Source: Rhodoferax sp. (lineage in GTDB: Bacteria; Pseudomonadota; Gammaproteobacteria; Burkholderiales; Burkholderiaceae_C). From it: a DNA stretch of 64,000 nt. The notes below the pieces were generated by a model that saw only the letters and a program-made list of their open reading frames with translations, made no database searches and had not been told where the DNA came from. The translations under genes were made by a program, and so were the position numbers. The stretch lies in the NCBI GenBank assembly GCA_024236015.1, contig JACKLK010000010.1, positions 1 to 64,000 on the forward strand. The letters are read 5' to 3'. Of this stretch, positions 1 through 7,479 are shown piece after piece (position 1 is the stretch's first letter; every line of letters begins with the position of its first letter).

Positions 1-264
1 GGGTTCCATCTGCCAACGGCGCCGGCCGGCTGGTGGGGACTGCTGGCGCTGACCTTCCTGTACGGCACGGCCTTCACCATCATGTTCACCGTGTTGCCGC
101 GCCTGGGCGTGGTCGGCAACTCGGCCATCATGAACGTCGAGCCGGTGTTCGCGCTGGTGCTGGCCTGGCTGATCCTGGGCCAGGCGATCGCGCCGGTGCA
201 GGTCGCGGGCGCCCTGCTCGTCGTCGGTACCGTGATGGTGCTGGGCATGCGCAGAAGGGTCTGA
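1..264 (+). CDS. DMT/EamA-family transporter, C-terminal fragment
   Basis: The open frame enters from the left edge and ends at TGA, so only about 87 C-terminal residues are visible. They form at least two hydrophobic helices (around WWGLLALTFLYGTAFTIMF and PVFALVLAWLILGQ) and a last helix ending in GMRRRV. The pattern 'MNVEPVFALVLAWLILGQ...AGALLVVGTVMVL' is characteristic of the last repeat of EamA/RhaT drug-metabolite transporters, inner-membrane exporters or importers of small metabolites. The substrate cannot be judged from this piece. The next gene begins 94 bp downstream with its own ribosome binding site, so a shared transcript with the catabolic cluster is possible but not shown. Confidence 0.8.
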   Translation, partial: GFHLPTAPAGWWGLLALTFLYGTAFTIMFTVLPRLGVVGNSAIMNVEPVFALVLAWLILGQAIAPVQVAGALLVVGTVMVLGMRRRV

Positions 265-358
265 ACACGCCGGTTCTTGCGTCAGAATGTGCGCTGGCAT
301 GGATGCATGCGGCAGCTGCCGTTGGTCGCGACGACCCGGCGATTCTCAAAGGAGCGAC

Positions 359-1747
359 ATGGCTACGAAGAGCAAGCAGGGCGAGCAGATCCATCCCGCG
401 ATCAAGGGCGTGCAGATGTCGGGCGCGTCCAAGGTCAAGGTCGCGGTCAGCGACATCGACGGCGTATTGCGCGGCAAGTACCTGCACATCGACAAGTTCC
501 TCGGCGCGGCCGAAGCCTACCCGGCCGGCGGTTTCGGCTTCTGCGACGTGGTGCTGGGCTGGGACATGATGGATGTCACCTACGACAACACCACCGCCAC
601 CGGATGGCAACACGGCTTTCCCGATGCGCTGGCCCGGCTCGACCTGGACACCGCCCGCAATATCCCGTGGGATGCGAACACGCCGTTCTTCCTCGGCGAC
701 TTCGTCAATGCCGACGGCACGCCACATGCGCAATGCCCGCGCCAGGCCTTGAAGCGGGTGCTCAAGCGCGCCGAGAAGATGGGTTTTTCGGTCATGACCG
801 GCATGGAATTCGAGTGGTTCAACTTCCTCGAGACGCCGGAGAGCTGGGCTGCCAAGCAGGGCGTGGCGCCGCAGACGCTGACGCCGGGCATGTTCGGTTA
901 TTCGCTGCTGCGCATGAACCAGCACCGCGAATTCTTCAACGCGCTGATGGACCAGATGCTGGCCTTCAAGGTGCCGATCGAAGGCCTGCACACCGAGACC
1001 GGCCCCGGCGTGTACGAGGCCGCCATCGGGTTTTCCGAGGCGCTGGAGCAGGCGGACCGGGCCATCCTGTTCAAGACCGGCACCAAGGAGATTGGCGCAC
1101 GTTTCGGCATCATGCCCAGCTTCATGGCCAAGCCGCACCAGACCATGCCCGGCTGCAGCGGCCACATCCACCAGAGCCTGTCCGATGGCAAGACCAACCT
1201 GTTCTACGACGCCAAGGCGCCGCGCAGGATGAGCAAGCTGTTCGAGAGTTACCTCGCCGGGCAGGTCGCCTGCATGATGGAATTCGCGCCGATGATCTGG
1301 CCCACCATCAACAGCTACAAGCGCCTGGTCGACGGCTACTGGGCGCCGGTTAAGCCGACCTGGGGCGTCGACAACCGCACCGCGAGCTTTCGCGTCATCG
1401 CCGGCAGCCCGAAGGCGACCCGGCTCGAGACCCGTTGTCCCGGCGCCGACGTCAACCCCTACCTGGCGATGGCGGCCGTCATTGCCGCCGGGCTGCACGG
1501 CGTCGAAAAAGGCCTGAAACTGACGGCTCCGCCGATCACCGGCACCAACGTCGGCGGCGAGAACATCCCGCGCGCGCCGCGCACCCTGGTCGAGACCAAC
1601 CGCAATTTCCTGCAATCGACCATAGCCCGCGACTGGCTGGGCGACGGCTTCGTCGACCACTTCGCCGCCACCCGCGACTGGGAGTGGCGCCAGTGGCTGG
1701 ATGCCGTCACCGACTGGGAGATGAAGCGGTATTTCGAGATAATCTGA
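359..1747 (+). CDS. Glutamine synthetase-family gamma-glutamyl ligase (PuuA/IpuC-like)
   Basis: This is a 462-residue ATP-dependent ligase of the glutamine synthetase superfamily. The start is the ATG preceded by AAAGGAG; an earlier in-frame ATG gives a leader unlike the family. Visible motifs are the metal-binding Glu pair in GMEFEW (E150, E152), ETGPGVYEAA (E213, E220), the ATP-site SGHIHQSL (H269, H271), the Arg-rich NRTASFRV and the late KATRLETRCPGADVNPY. The absence of the canonical adenylylation-site motif and the neighbours (gamma-glutamyl hydrolase, alcohol and aldehyde dehydrogenases) argue against the housekeeping GlnA. More likely it gamma-glutamylates an amine, as PuuA does for putrescine or IpuC for isopropylamine/alaninol. 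The actual amine is not readable from sequence. Cytoplasmic. Confidence 0.85.
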   Translation: MATKSKQGEQIHPAIKGVQMSGASKVKVAVSDIDGVLRGKYLHIDKFLGAAEAYPAGGFGFCDVVLGWDMMDVTYDNTTATGWQHGFPDALARLDLDTARNIPWDANTPFFLGDFVNADGTPHAQCPRQALKRVLKRAEKMGFSVMTGMEFEWFNFLETPESWAAKQGVAPQTLTPGMFGYSLLRMNQHREFFNALMDQMLAFKVPIEGLHTETGPGVYEAAIGFSEALEQADRAILFKTGTKEIGARFGIMPSFMAKPHQTMPGCSGHIHQSLSDGKTNLFYDAKAPRRMSKLFESYLAGQVACMMEFAPMIWPTINSYKRLVDGYWAPVKPTWGVDNRTASFRVIAGSPKATRLETRCPGADVNPYLAMAAVIAAGLHGVEKGLKLTAPPITGTNVGGENIPRAPRTLVETNRNFLQSTIARDWLGDGFVDHFAATRDWEWRQWLDAVTDWEMKRYFEII

Positions 1748-1850
1748 GCCTGATTGCCGGACGGCAAAAGCGATGCGATCGGGGGGTGCCGGCACCACCA
1801 CCTTGTCGGATGCACGGACGTCCAGCGCGAGTGCCGGGCCAACGAGACAG

Positions 1851-2021
1851 ATGGAGTCTGACCCCAGTTCTGTGACCCCGATGGTGTGACCCCATGTGCC
1901 AGTGACGCCCCCGTGTGTGTGTGCCCTCTGTTTTCGCGACCTGTCGCGCCCCAATCCCTGCGGCCGCTGAAATTGGAATCTGACCCCGATTGACTGTCTG
2001 ACCCCGATTGACTGTCTCCGA
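1851..2021. repeat. TGACCCC repeat array in the gap before the alcohol dehydrogenase
   Basis: The 283-bp gap between the ligase and the dehydrogenase has no convincing gene. It contains five exact TGACCCC words: three at a 14-bp period (1859, 1873, 1887) and two in a perfect 18-bp tandem duplication TGACCCCGATTGACTGTC (1981-1998 and 1999-2016), followed by a partial third unit that runs to within about 10 bp of the dehydrogenase ATG. The words GGAATCTGACCCC and GGAGTCTGACCCC resemble dispersed REP-like repeats that I associate with RAYT/Y1-type transposases in proteobacteria. No transposase is present here, so that link is an inference. Confidence 0.7.
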
Positions 2022-2030
2022 TTGACTACC

Positions 2031-3164
2031 ATGACCATCACCCACTTCTCTTTTCCCACTCCCATCCAGTTCGGGGCCGGCGCGCGCAAGCGGGTCGGGG
2101 CACACCTGCTGGAGCAGGGTTGCAAGCGCCCGTTGATCGTCACCGACAAGGCGCTGGCGGCGTTGCCGGTGCTGGCCGAGTTCCGCAGCCACCTGGGCGG
2201 GCTCGATGTCGCCGTGTTCTCCGGTGTGTTCGGCAACCCGACCTGCAGCCAGGTCATGGACGGCGCGGCGGCGTTCAAGGCCCATGACGCCGACTGCGTG
2301 ATCGGTTTCGGCGGCGGAGCGGCGCTCGACGTGGCCAAGATCGTCGGTGTCGCGGCCACGCACGAGGGCGACATCCTGGAATATGTCTGGGACCATCCGC
2401 AGGTGCGCGCCATCACCCGTGCGCTGCCGTATTTCGTCGCCCTGCCGACCACGTCGGGCACCGGCTCGGAGGTCGGACGTTCGAGCGTCGTCAGCGAAAA
2501 CGACACGCATCTCAAGCGTGTGGTGTTCAGCCCGAAGATCCTCGCGAAAACCGTGTTCGCCGACCCGGAACTCACGTTCGGCCTGCCGCCCGCCGTGACC
2601 GCCGCCACCGGCATGGATGCGCTGACGCACAACATCGAGAGTTACCTGTCGCCGGCCTACCACCCGTTGTGCGATGGCATCGCGCTCGAAGGCACGCGCA
2701 TTGCGGCGCGCGCACTGCGCACGGCTGTGCAGGAGCCGCACAATCTGCAGGCGCGATCCGACATGATGATGGCCTCGATGATGGGCGCCATCGCGTTCCA
2801 GAAGGACCTCGGCGCCGTGCATTCCTGTGCCCATGCGCTGGGCGCGGTCTGCGACCTGCACCATGGGCTGGCCAACGCCTTGATGATCGACACCGTGCTG
2901 GCCTGGAACATGGAAGCCGTGCCGGCGAAGTTCGACGAACTCGCCCATGTCTGCGGCGTCGCCGGAGGCGGCAAGGCCTTCGTGCCCTGGTTGCGTGAAC
3001 TCAAGGCCGCCATCGGCATCGAGGGTCCGTTGTCCCGGCATGGCGTGAAGCTCGAGCAGCTGCCGCGCCTGGTCGCGATCGCCAGCGCCGACATCTGCCA
3101 CCAGACCAACCCCCGGCCGTGTGCCGCGGCCGACTTCGAAGCCCTGTTCAAGGCGGCGATCTGA
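2031..3164 (+). CDS. Iron-containing alcohol dehydrogenase
   Basis: This is a 377-residue group III, metal-dependent NAD(P)-linked alcohol dehydrogenase. The N-terminal Rossmann-like half has GFGGGAALDVAK (about residues 92-103) and the family signature PTTSGTGSE (139-147). The metal site is visible as D196 and H200 in GMDALTHNIES, H264/H268 in HSCAHALG and H278 in LHHGLANA. The ATG used lies directly behind the TGACCCC array and has no recognisable Shine-Dalgarno sequence; a TTG three codons upstream is the only other nearby start. The next gene follows after 2 bp. In this cluster it probably oxidises the alcohol group of a gamma-glutamylated amino alcohol or a released hydroxy compound to the aldehyde used by the downstream dehydrogenase; that order of steps is inferred. 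Confidence 0.88.
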   Translation: MTITHFSFPTPIQFGAGARKRVGAHLLEQGCKRPLIVTDKALAALPVLAEFRSHLGGLDVAVFSGVFGNPTCSQVMDGAAAFKAHDADCVIGFGGGAALDVAKIVGVAATHEGDILEYVWDHPQVRAITRALPYFVALPTTSGTGSEVGRSSVVSENDTHLKRVVFSPKILAKTVFADPELTFGLPPAVTAATGMDALTHNIESYLSPAYHPLCDGIALEGTRIAARALRTAVQEPHNLQARSDMMMASMMGAIAFQKDLGAVHSCAHALGAVCDLHHGLANALMIDTVLAWNMEAVPAKFDELAHVCGVAGGGKAFVPWLRELKAAIGIEGPLSRHGVKLEQLPRLVAIASADICHQTNPRPCAAADFEALFKAAI

Positions 3165-3166
3165 TC

Positions 3167-3955
3167 ATGGCTCCCCACTCCCGCGACCGTGCCAGGATTG
3201 CCGTCAGCGCCTGCTTCTTCTACCCGGATCCGGCGCGCGCCGCGTTTGCGCGCAAGACACTGAACTATGTCGAGCAATCGGTGCCGCACTGGATCATGTC
3301 CGGTGGTGCCGTGCCGGTCATGGTTCCTTCACCGACCGGCGATACCGCGCGCGGCGACATCGGTTTTGCCGACTATGCGACCTGGCTCGATGGCCTGGTG
3401 CTGCACGGCGGCGCCGATCTCTGGCCCGGCAGCTACGGCGAGACGCCGCTGCAGGAGGCCTGGAAGGGCGACGCCCATCGCGACAGCTACGAGATCGCGC
3501 TGGTCAAGGCATTCGTGGACGCGGGCAAGCCGGTGTTCGGCATCTGCCGCGGCCTGCAGCTGATCAATGTCGCGTTCGGCGGCAGCCTGTACCAGGACAT
3601 CGGCACGCAACATCCCCAGGCGCTGGTGCACCGGGATGCCGAGGTCTACGACCTGAACTTCCACCAGGTCGAGCTGGTCCCCGGCTCCCGGCTGGCGCAA
3701 CTGCTGCCCGGCGAGAACCGCCACACCATCAACAGCGTGCACCACCAGGGCATCAAGCAGCTGGCCCAGGATTTCGTCGTCGAGGCGCGGTGCCCGGACG
3801 ACGGCATGATCGAAGCCATCCGCTGCACCGCCGGCCCCTGGGTCGCTGGTGTGCAATGGCATCCGGAGTTTCACAAGGAAGAACACGGCGCGTTGAACGA
3901 CGCGCCCATCCTGCAGGATTTTCTCGCGGCAGCGCTCGCCACCCGTACAGGTTGA
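3167..3955 (+). CDS. Gamma-glutamyl-gamma-aminobutyrate hydrolase family (class I glutamine amidotransferase fold, PuuD-like)
   Basis: This is a 262-residue peptidase C26-type hydrolase. The catalytic nucleophile is C127 in PVFGICRGLQLINVAFGG, and the His/Glu partners sit in QWHPEF near residues 230-234. HGGADLWPGSYGE near residue 80 is also typical of the family. PuuD enzymes release glutamate from gamma-glutamyl-GABA, so this protein should undo the gamma-glutamyl linkage made by the ligase encoded upstream. The ATG is 2 bp after the dehydrogenase stop, implying translational coupling. The aldehyde dehydrogenase follows 9 bp later. Family assignment is strong; the exact gamma-glutamyl substrate is unknown. 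Confidence 0.87.
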   Translation: MAPHSRDRARIAVSACFFYPDPARAAFARKTLNYVEQSVPHWIMSGGAVPVMVPSPTGDTARGDIGFADYATWLDGLVLHGGADLWPGSYGETPLQEAWKGDAHRDSYEIALVKAFVDAGKPVFGICRGLQLINVAFGGSLYQDIGTQHPQALVHRDAEVYDLNFHQVELVPGSRLAQLLPGENRHTINSVHHQGIKQLAQDFVVEARCPDDGMIEAIRCTAGPWVAGVQWHPEFHKEEHGALNDAPILQDFLAAALATRTG

Positions 3956-3964
3956 ACCCATCCC

Positions 3965-5338
3965 ATGCCCCAACTGACCATCCACAATCCCGCCACCGGC
4001 GCCGTCATCACCCAGGTGCCGGCCGATGATGCGACATCGGTCGCGGCCAAGGCCCGCGCAGCGCGCGCCGTGCAAGCGGCCTGGGCGGCGCAGCCGATCG
4101 CCGAACGCCGCGCCTGCATCGTGCACTTCCGCGCCAGCATCGTCGAGCAGCTCGATGCGCTGGCCGCCGTGATGACGGCCGAGACTGGCAAGCCGATCGC
4201 GATGTCGCGCAACGAACTCAATGGCCTGCTCGGACGCCTCGATTTCTTCCTGGACCAGAGCGCCGCCGCGGTGGCGACCGAGACCGTGTTCGACGACGCC
4301 GGCATGCGCGAGCAGATCGAACACATCCCGCTGGGCGTGGTGGCCAATATCTCGGCCTGGAACTACCCCTGGTTCGTCGGCTGCAACGTCATCGTGCCGG
4401 CGCTGCTGACCGGCAACACCGTGTTGTACAAGCCGTCCGAATACGCCACGCTGACCGGGCTGGAGATCGGCCGGCTGCTGCACGAGGCCGGCGTGCCGCG
4501 CGAGGTGTTCTCGGTGCTGGTGGGTGGTGGCGACGTCGGTGCGGCCCTGCTAGAGCAACCCATCGACGGGCTGTTCTTCACCGGCTCGCATGCCACCGGC
4601 CAGCGCATCGCGCAGGCGCTCGGTCCGCGCCTGGTCAAGCTGCAGCTCGAACTCGGCGGCAAGGACCCGACCTATGTCTGCGACGACGCCGATCCCAGGC
4701 TGGCCGCCGCATCGCTGGCCGACGGTGCGATGTACAACACCGGCCAGAGCTGCTGCTCGGTCGAGCGCATCTACGTGCACGAGAAGATCCACGATGCCTT
4801 CGTCGAGGCCTTCATGGATACCGTGCGCGGCTTCGCCGTCGGCGACCCGACGCGCGAGGACACCTACATCGGCGCCATCACCCGCGCGCCGCAGCTCGAC
4901 GTGTTCGACGCCCAGGTCGCCGACGCCAAGGCCAAGGGCGCGACGCTACGGTGCGGCGGCGAGCGGCTGCCGGGCCCGGGCAACGGATATGCGCCCACGG
5001 TCTTCACCAACGTCGACCACACCATGGACCTGATGCGCGAGGAAACCTTCGGGCCGCTGATCGGCATCCAGAAGGTCGCCGATGACGACGAGGCGGTGCG
5101 GCTGATGAACGACACCCGGTACGGCCTGACGGCCGGCGTCTTCACGCCCGACGAAGGCCGTGCCCGCACCGTGCTGGCCCAGGTGCACGCCGGCAGCGTG
5201 TACTGGAACTGCTGCGACCGCGTCAGCCCGCGCCTGCCCTGGAGCGGTGTCGGCGACTCCGGCGTCGGCCTGACCTTGTCCACCTACGGCATCCAGACCT
5301 TCACCCGGCCCAAGGCATGGCATCTGCGCAAGGCATGA
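3965..5338 (+). CDS. NAD(P)-dependent aldehyde dehydrogenase (PuuC/BADH-like)
   Basis: This is a 457-residue aldehyde dehydrogenase superfamily enzyme. The catalytic general base is E229 in LELGGKDP, the nucleophile is C263 in NTGQSCCS, and the cofactor region contains FTGSHATGQ. EETFGPLIGI and the C-terminal PWSGVGDSG are also standard. It would oxidise the aldehyde generated in the pathway, such as a gamma-glutamylamino-aldehyde, to the acid before hydrolysis by the PuuD-like enzyme. Its stop codon TGA overlaps the ATG of a 60-bp repeat unit (ATGA), so ribosomes finishing here are positioned to reinitiate in the repeat. Length is slightly short for the family (usually 475-500) but all motifs are present. 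Confidence 0.9.
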   Translation: MPQLTIHNPATGAVITQVPADDATSVAAKARAARAVQAAWAAQPIAERRACIVHFRASIVEQLDALAAVMTAETGKPIAMSRNELNGLLGRLDFFLDQSAAAVATETVFDDAGMREQIEHIPLGVVANISAWNYPWFVGCNVIVPALLTGNTVLYKPSEYATLTGLEIGRLLHEAGVPREVFSVLVGGGDVGAALLEQPIDGLFFTGSHATGQRIAQALGPRLVKLQLELGGKDPTYVCDDADPRLAAASLADGAMYNTGQSCCSVERIYVHEKIHDAFVEAFMDTVRGFAVGDPTREDTYIGAITRAPQLDVFDAQVADAKAKGATLRCGGERLPGPGNGYAPTVFTNVDHTMDLMREETFGPLIGIQKVADDDEAVRLMNDTRYGLTAGVFTPDEGRARTVLAQVHAGSVYWNCCDRVSPRLPWSGVGDSGVGLTLSTYGIQTFTRPKAWHLRKA

Positions 5339-5469
5339 ACCCGCCGGGCCGCCCCAAGGGCGAATACCGCAGTGCGCAGCACGGAGGTCTCCGAATGAAC
5401 CCGCCGGGCCGCCCCAAGGGCGAATACCGCAGTGCGCAGCACGGAGGTTTGCTGATGAACCCGCCGGGC
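5335..5469 (+). repeat. 60-bp tandem translation-initiation repeat, copy locus A
   Basis: Two complete 60-bp units (5335-5394, 5395-5454) and the first 15 bp of a third lie between the aldehyde dehydrogenase and the HAD gene. Each unit starts with ATG and ends with a strong Shine-Dalgarno GGAGGT (5383-5388, 5443-5448) six bases before the next ATG, so each unit brings the ribosome binding site for the following one. Read in frame, each encodes a peptide with core PPGRPKGEYRSAQH. The same unit, with about three differences in its first 54 bases, occurs on the minus strand near 50.9 kb. Confidence 0.92.
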
Positions 5470-5493
5470 CCGGTGCCCAGGGGGCGCCCGTGA
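5335..5493 (+). CDS. Possible 52-residue leader peptide encoded by the 60-bp repeats
   Basis: The frame opened by the first repeat ATG runs through two repeats of the PPGRPKGEYRSAQH core and a short unique end (MNPPGPVPRGRP) to a TGA. It overlaps the upstream aldehyde dehydrogenase by ATGA and the downstream HAD gene by GTGA (5490-5493). The arrangement would carry ribosomes from one gene to the next by successive termination and reinitiation. Whether a stable peptide accumulates is unknown. Its composition (Pro, Gly, Arg, Lys) gives no fold and I recognise no domain. Confidence 0.35.
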   Translation: MNPPGRPKGEYRSAQHGGLRMNPPGRPKGEYRSAQHGGLLMNPPGPVPRGRP

Positions 5494-6197
5494 CCGGCGC
5501 GTCCTTGCCGCGGCTGGCGCTGTTCGACCTCGACCATACGCTGTTGCTGGGCGACAGCGACGTGTTGTGGTGCGACTTCCTGATGGATGTCGGCGTGCTC
5601 GACCGCGCGGTCTTTGCCGCGCGCAGCGCCGACATCGAGGCACGGTACAAGGCTGGCACGGTCGACGCCGCCGAGTTCGCGCAGTTCTACCTGTCCACGC
5701 TCAAGGGCCGTACCCCCGCGCAATGGGAGCCGCTGCGCCAGCAGTTCCTGCGCGAGCAGGTGGTGCCGCGTATTCCCCCGGCGGCGCGCGAACTCGTACA
5801 GGAACACCAGCGCCGCGGCGACCTCGTCGTGCTGACCACGGCCACCAACCGCTTCCTGACCACGCTGACCGCCGAGCACCTGGGCATCGCCGACGTGATC
5901 GCCACCGAACCGGAACTGGTCGACGGGGTTTTCAGCGGCGGTACCACCGGTGTGCTCAACATGCGCTCCGGCAAGGTCACGCGACTGCACGACTGGCTCG
6001 CGCAACGCGGCCGGCGGCTGGCGCAGTTCGACAGCACGGCCTACAGCGACTCGATCAACGACCTGCCCCTGCTCGAGGCGGCCAACCACGCCGTGGTGGT
6101 GCATGCGGATGCCAGGCTGGCGGCGATCGCCGCCGCGCGGGGTTGGCGTACCATGAACCTGTCGGGCACGACGCCCGGCGCAACGGGAACTCCATGA
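5490..6197 (+). CDS. HAD-IB family hydrolase (SerB-like phosphatase)
   Basis: This is a 235-residue haloacid-dehalogenase superfamily protein starting at GTG. Motif I is FDLDHTLLLGDSD (D13, D15), motif II is the Thr in VVLTTATN, the Lys is probably in SGKVTRL, and motif III is YSDSINDLPLL. The family removes phosphate from small molecules such as phosphoserine; many Burkholderiales members are annotated only as HAD-IB hydrolases. The GTG overlaps the repeat-encoded reading frame (GTGA), with little else resembling a ribosome binding site directly upstream, so coupling from the repeat probably matters. The 3' end overlaps the SDR gene by ATGA. Substrate unknown. Confidence 0.85.
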   Translation: MTGASLPRLALFDLDHTLLLGDSDVLWCDFLMDVGVLDRAVFAARSADIEARYKAGTVDAAEFAQFYLSTLKGRTPAQWEPLRQQFLREQVVPRIPPAARELVQEHQRRGDLVVLTTATNRFLTTLTAEHLGIADVIATEPELVDGVFSGGTTGVLNMRSGKVTRLHDWLAQRGRRLAQFDSTAYSDSINDLPLLEAANHAVVVHADARLAAIAAARGWRTMNLSGTTPGATGTP

Positions 6198-6925
6198 ACA
6201 ACGATTTCTTCAAGGATCGCCACGTGCTGGTGGTCGGTGGCAGCAGCGGCATCGGCGCCGGCATCGGTGCCGCCTTTCATGCACAAGGCGCCCGGGTGAC
6301 GGTCAGCGGCGCAACCGGCGCCGAGGTCGACCGGGCCCGCGCCGCACCCGAACTGGCGGGTATCGCGGTCATGCAGCTGGACGTACGCGACGATGCCGCG
6401 GTCAAGCAGGCCATCGGCAGCCTGGAGCGTCTCGACGTGCTGGTCAACTGCGCCGGCGTCATCCGCCGCGGCGAGGAACTCGACCCGGCCGTGTTTGCGC
6501 AGGTGCTCGACATCAACCTCAACGGCTCCATGCGCTGCTGCGCGGCCGCGCGCGCGCTGCTCAAGGCGTCCCAGGGCTGCATCATCAACACCGCGTCGAT
6601 GCTGAGCTTCTTCGGCGGCGGCCTGGTGCCGGCCTATTCGGCCAGCAAGGGTGGCGTGGCCCAGCTGACCAAGTCGCTGGCCATTGCGTATGCGGCCGAC
6701 GGCATCCGTGTCAATGCGGTGGCGCCGGGCTGGATCGCCACCCCGCTGACCGAGGCGCTGCAGCAGGACGCCGCACGCAGCGGGCCCATCCTGGCCCGTA
6801 CTCCTATGGGCCGTTGGGGCACGCCCGACGACGTGGCCGGCGCCGCATTGTTCCTGGCCTCGCCCTGGGCGGGTTTTGTCACCGGCACCGTGTTGCCGGT
6901 CGACGGCGGCTACCTGATCACCTGA
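6194..6925 (+). CDS. Short-chain dehydrogenase/reductase
   Basis: This is a 243-residue classical SDR. The cofactor motif GGSSGIGAGIG is near residue 15, NCAG is in the middle, and the catalytic Tyr and Lys are in PAYSASKGG at about residues 149 and 153. The late motif PGWIATPLT is typical of NAD(H)-preferring classical SDRs. The ATG overlaps the HAD stop (ATGA), so the two are co-translated. In the cluster it is likely to oxidise or reduce a hydroxy or keto intermediate, but no specific substrate signature is visible. Confidence 0.88.
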   Translation: MNNDFFKDRHVLVVGGSSGIGAGIGAAFHAQGARVTVSGATGAEVDRARAAPELAGIAVMQLDVRDDAAVKQAIGSLERLDVLVNCAGVIRRGEELDPAVFAQVLDINLNGSMRCCAAARALLKASQGCIINTASMLSFFGGGLVPAYSASKGGVAQLTKSLAIAYAADGIRVNAVAPGWIATPLTEALQQDAARSGPILARTPMGRWGTPDDVAGAALFLASPWAGFVTGTVLPVDGGYLIT

Positions 6926-6945
6926 TACAGCGAGGACCCAGCACC

Positions 6946-7434
6946 ATGATCATCCAGCAAGCCGGCATCCAGCCGGAAATCGCCGTCCAGGCCGTACCCG
7001 ACGACGAACGGGTCTGGGTCCCCCAGGCCCCCGACGTCTGGTTCCGCCCGTTGTTGCTCAATACCGTCACCGGCAGCTGGTGCAACCTGCTGCGGGTGCG
7101 CAAGTCCGGCGTGTTGTCGCGCCACATCCACCCGTCCTGGGTCACCGGCTACGTGATCAAGGGCGCCTGGCGTTACCTGGAGCACGACTGGGTCGCCTCG
7201 CAGGGCTCCTTCGTCTATGAGCCGCCGGGCGAGATCCACACGCTGGTGGTGGACGAGGTCAGCGGATCGACCGAGATGATCACGCTGTTCAACATCCACG
7301 GCGCCATGGTCTATCTCGATGCCGATGGCAATCAGAGCGGTTACGAAGACGTGTTCAGCAAGATCGCGATGTGCCGCGCCCATTACGCCGAGAACGGCCT
7401 GGGCGCGGAATACCTGGATCAGTTCATCCGCTGA
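6946..7434 (+). CDS. Cupin, 2,4'-dihydroxyacetophenone dioxygenase-like
   Basis: This is a 162-residue single cupin-domain protein. Metal ligands are apparent in SRHIHPSWVTGYVIKGAW (H60, H62) and EPPGEIHTLV (H98). The string HPSWVTGYVIKGAWRYLEHDW, cut here at its core HPSWVTGYVIKGAW, is characteristic of the family of 2,4'-dihydroxyacetophenone dioxygenase, an Fe-dependent enzyme that cleaves a C-C bond in an aliphatic side chain. It starts 20 bp after the SDR with a GAGGA-type site and is the last gene of the cluster; the convergent topoisomerase gene ends 45 bp downstream. An aromatic-ketone role does not obviously fit an amine pathway, so the true reaction is open. Confidence 0.78.
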   Translation: MIIQQAGIQPEIAVQAVPDDERVWVPQAPDVWFRPLLLNTVTGSWCNLLRVRKSGVLSRHIHPSWVTGYVIKGAWRYLEHDWVASQGSFVYEPPGEIHTLVVDEVSGSTEMITLFNIHGAMVYLDADGNQSGYEDVFSKIAMCRAHYAENGLGAEYLDQFIR

Positions 7435-7479
7435 CGGAAGCCGGACCAGCAGCGGGCGGAACACCCGCTGCCGGTGGCA

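Noticed and set aside
1748..2030. Antisense small RNA or riboswitch in the gap before the alcohol dehydrogenase
   Set aside because: The gap is explained by direct repeats and shows no stable stem with a T-run.
5335..5493. CRISPR-like array or minisatellite
   Set aside because: The 60-bp units abut without spacers, keep a reading frame and contain Shine-Dalgarno plus ATG, so CRISPR is excluded; the coding phase argues against a neutral minisatellite.
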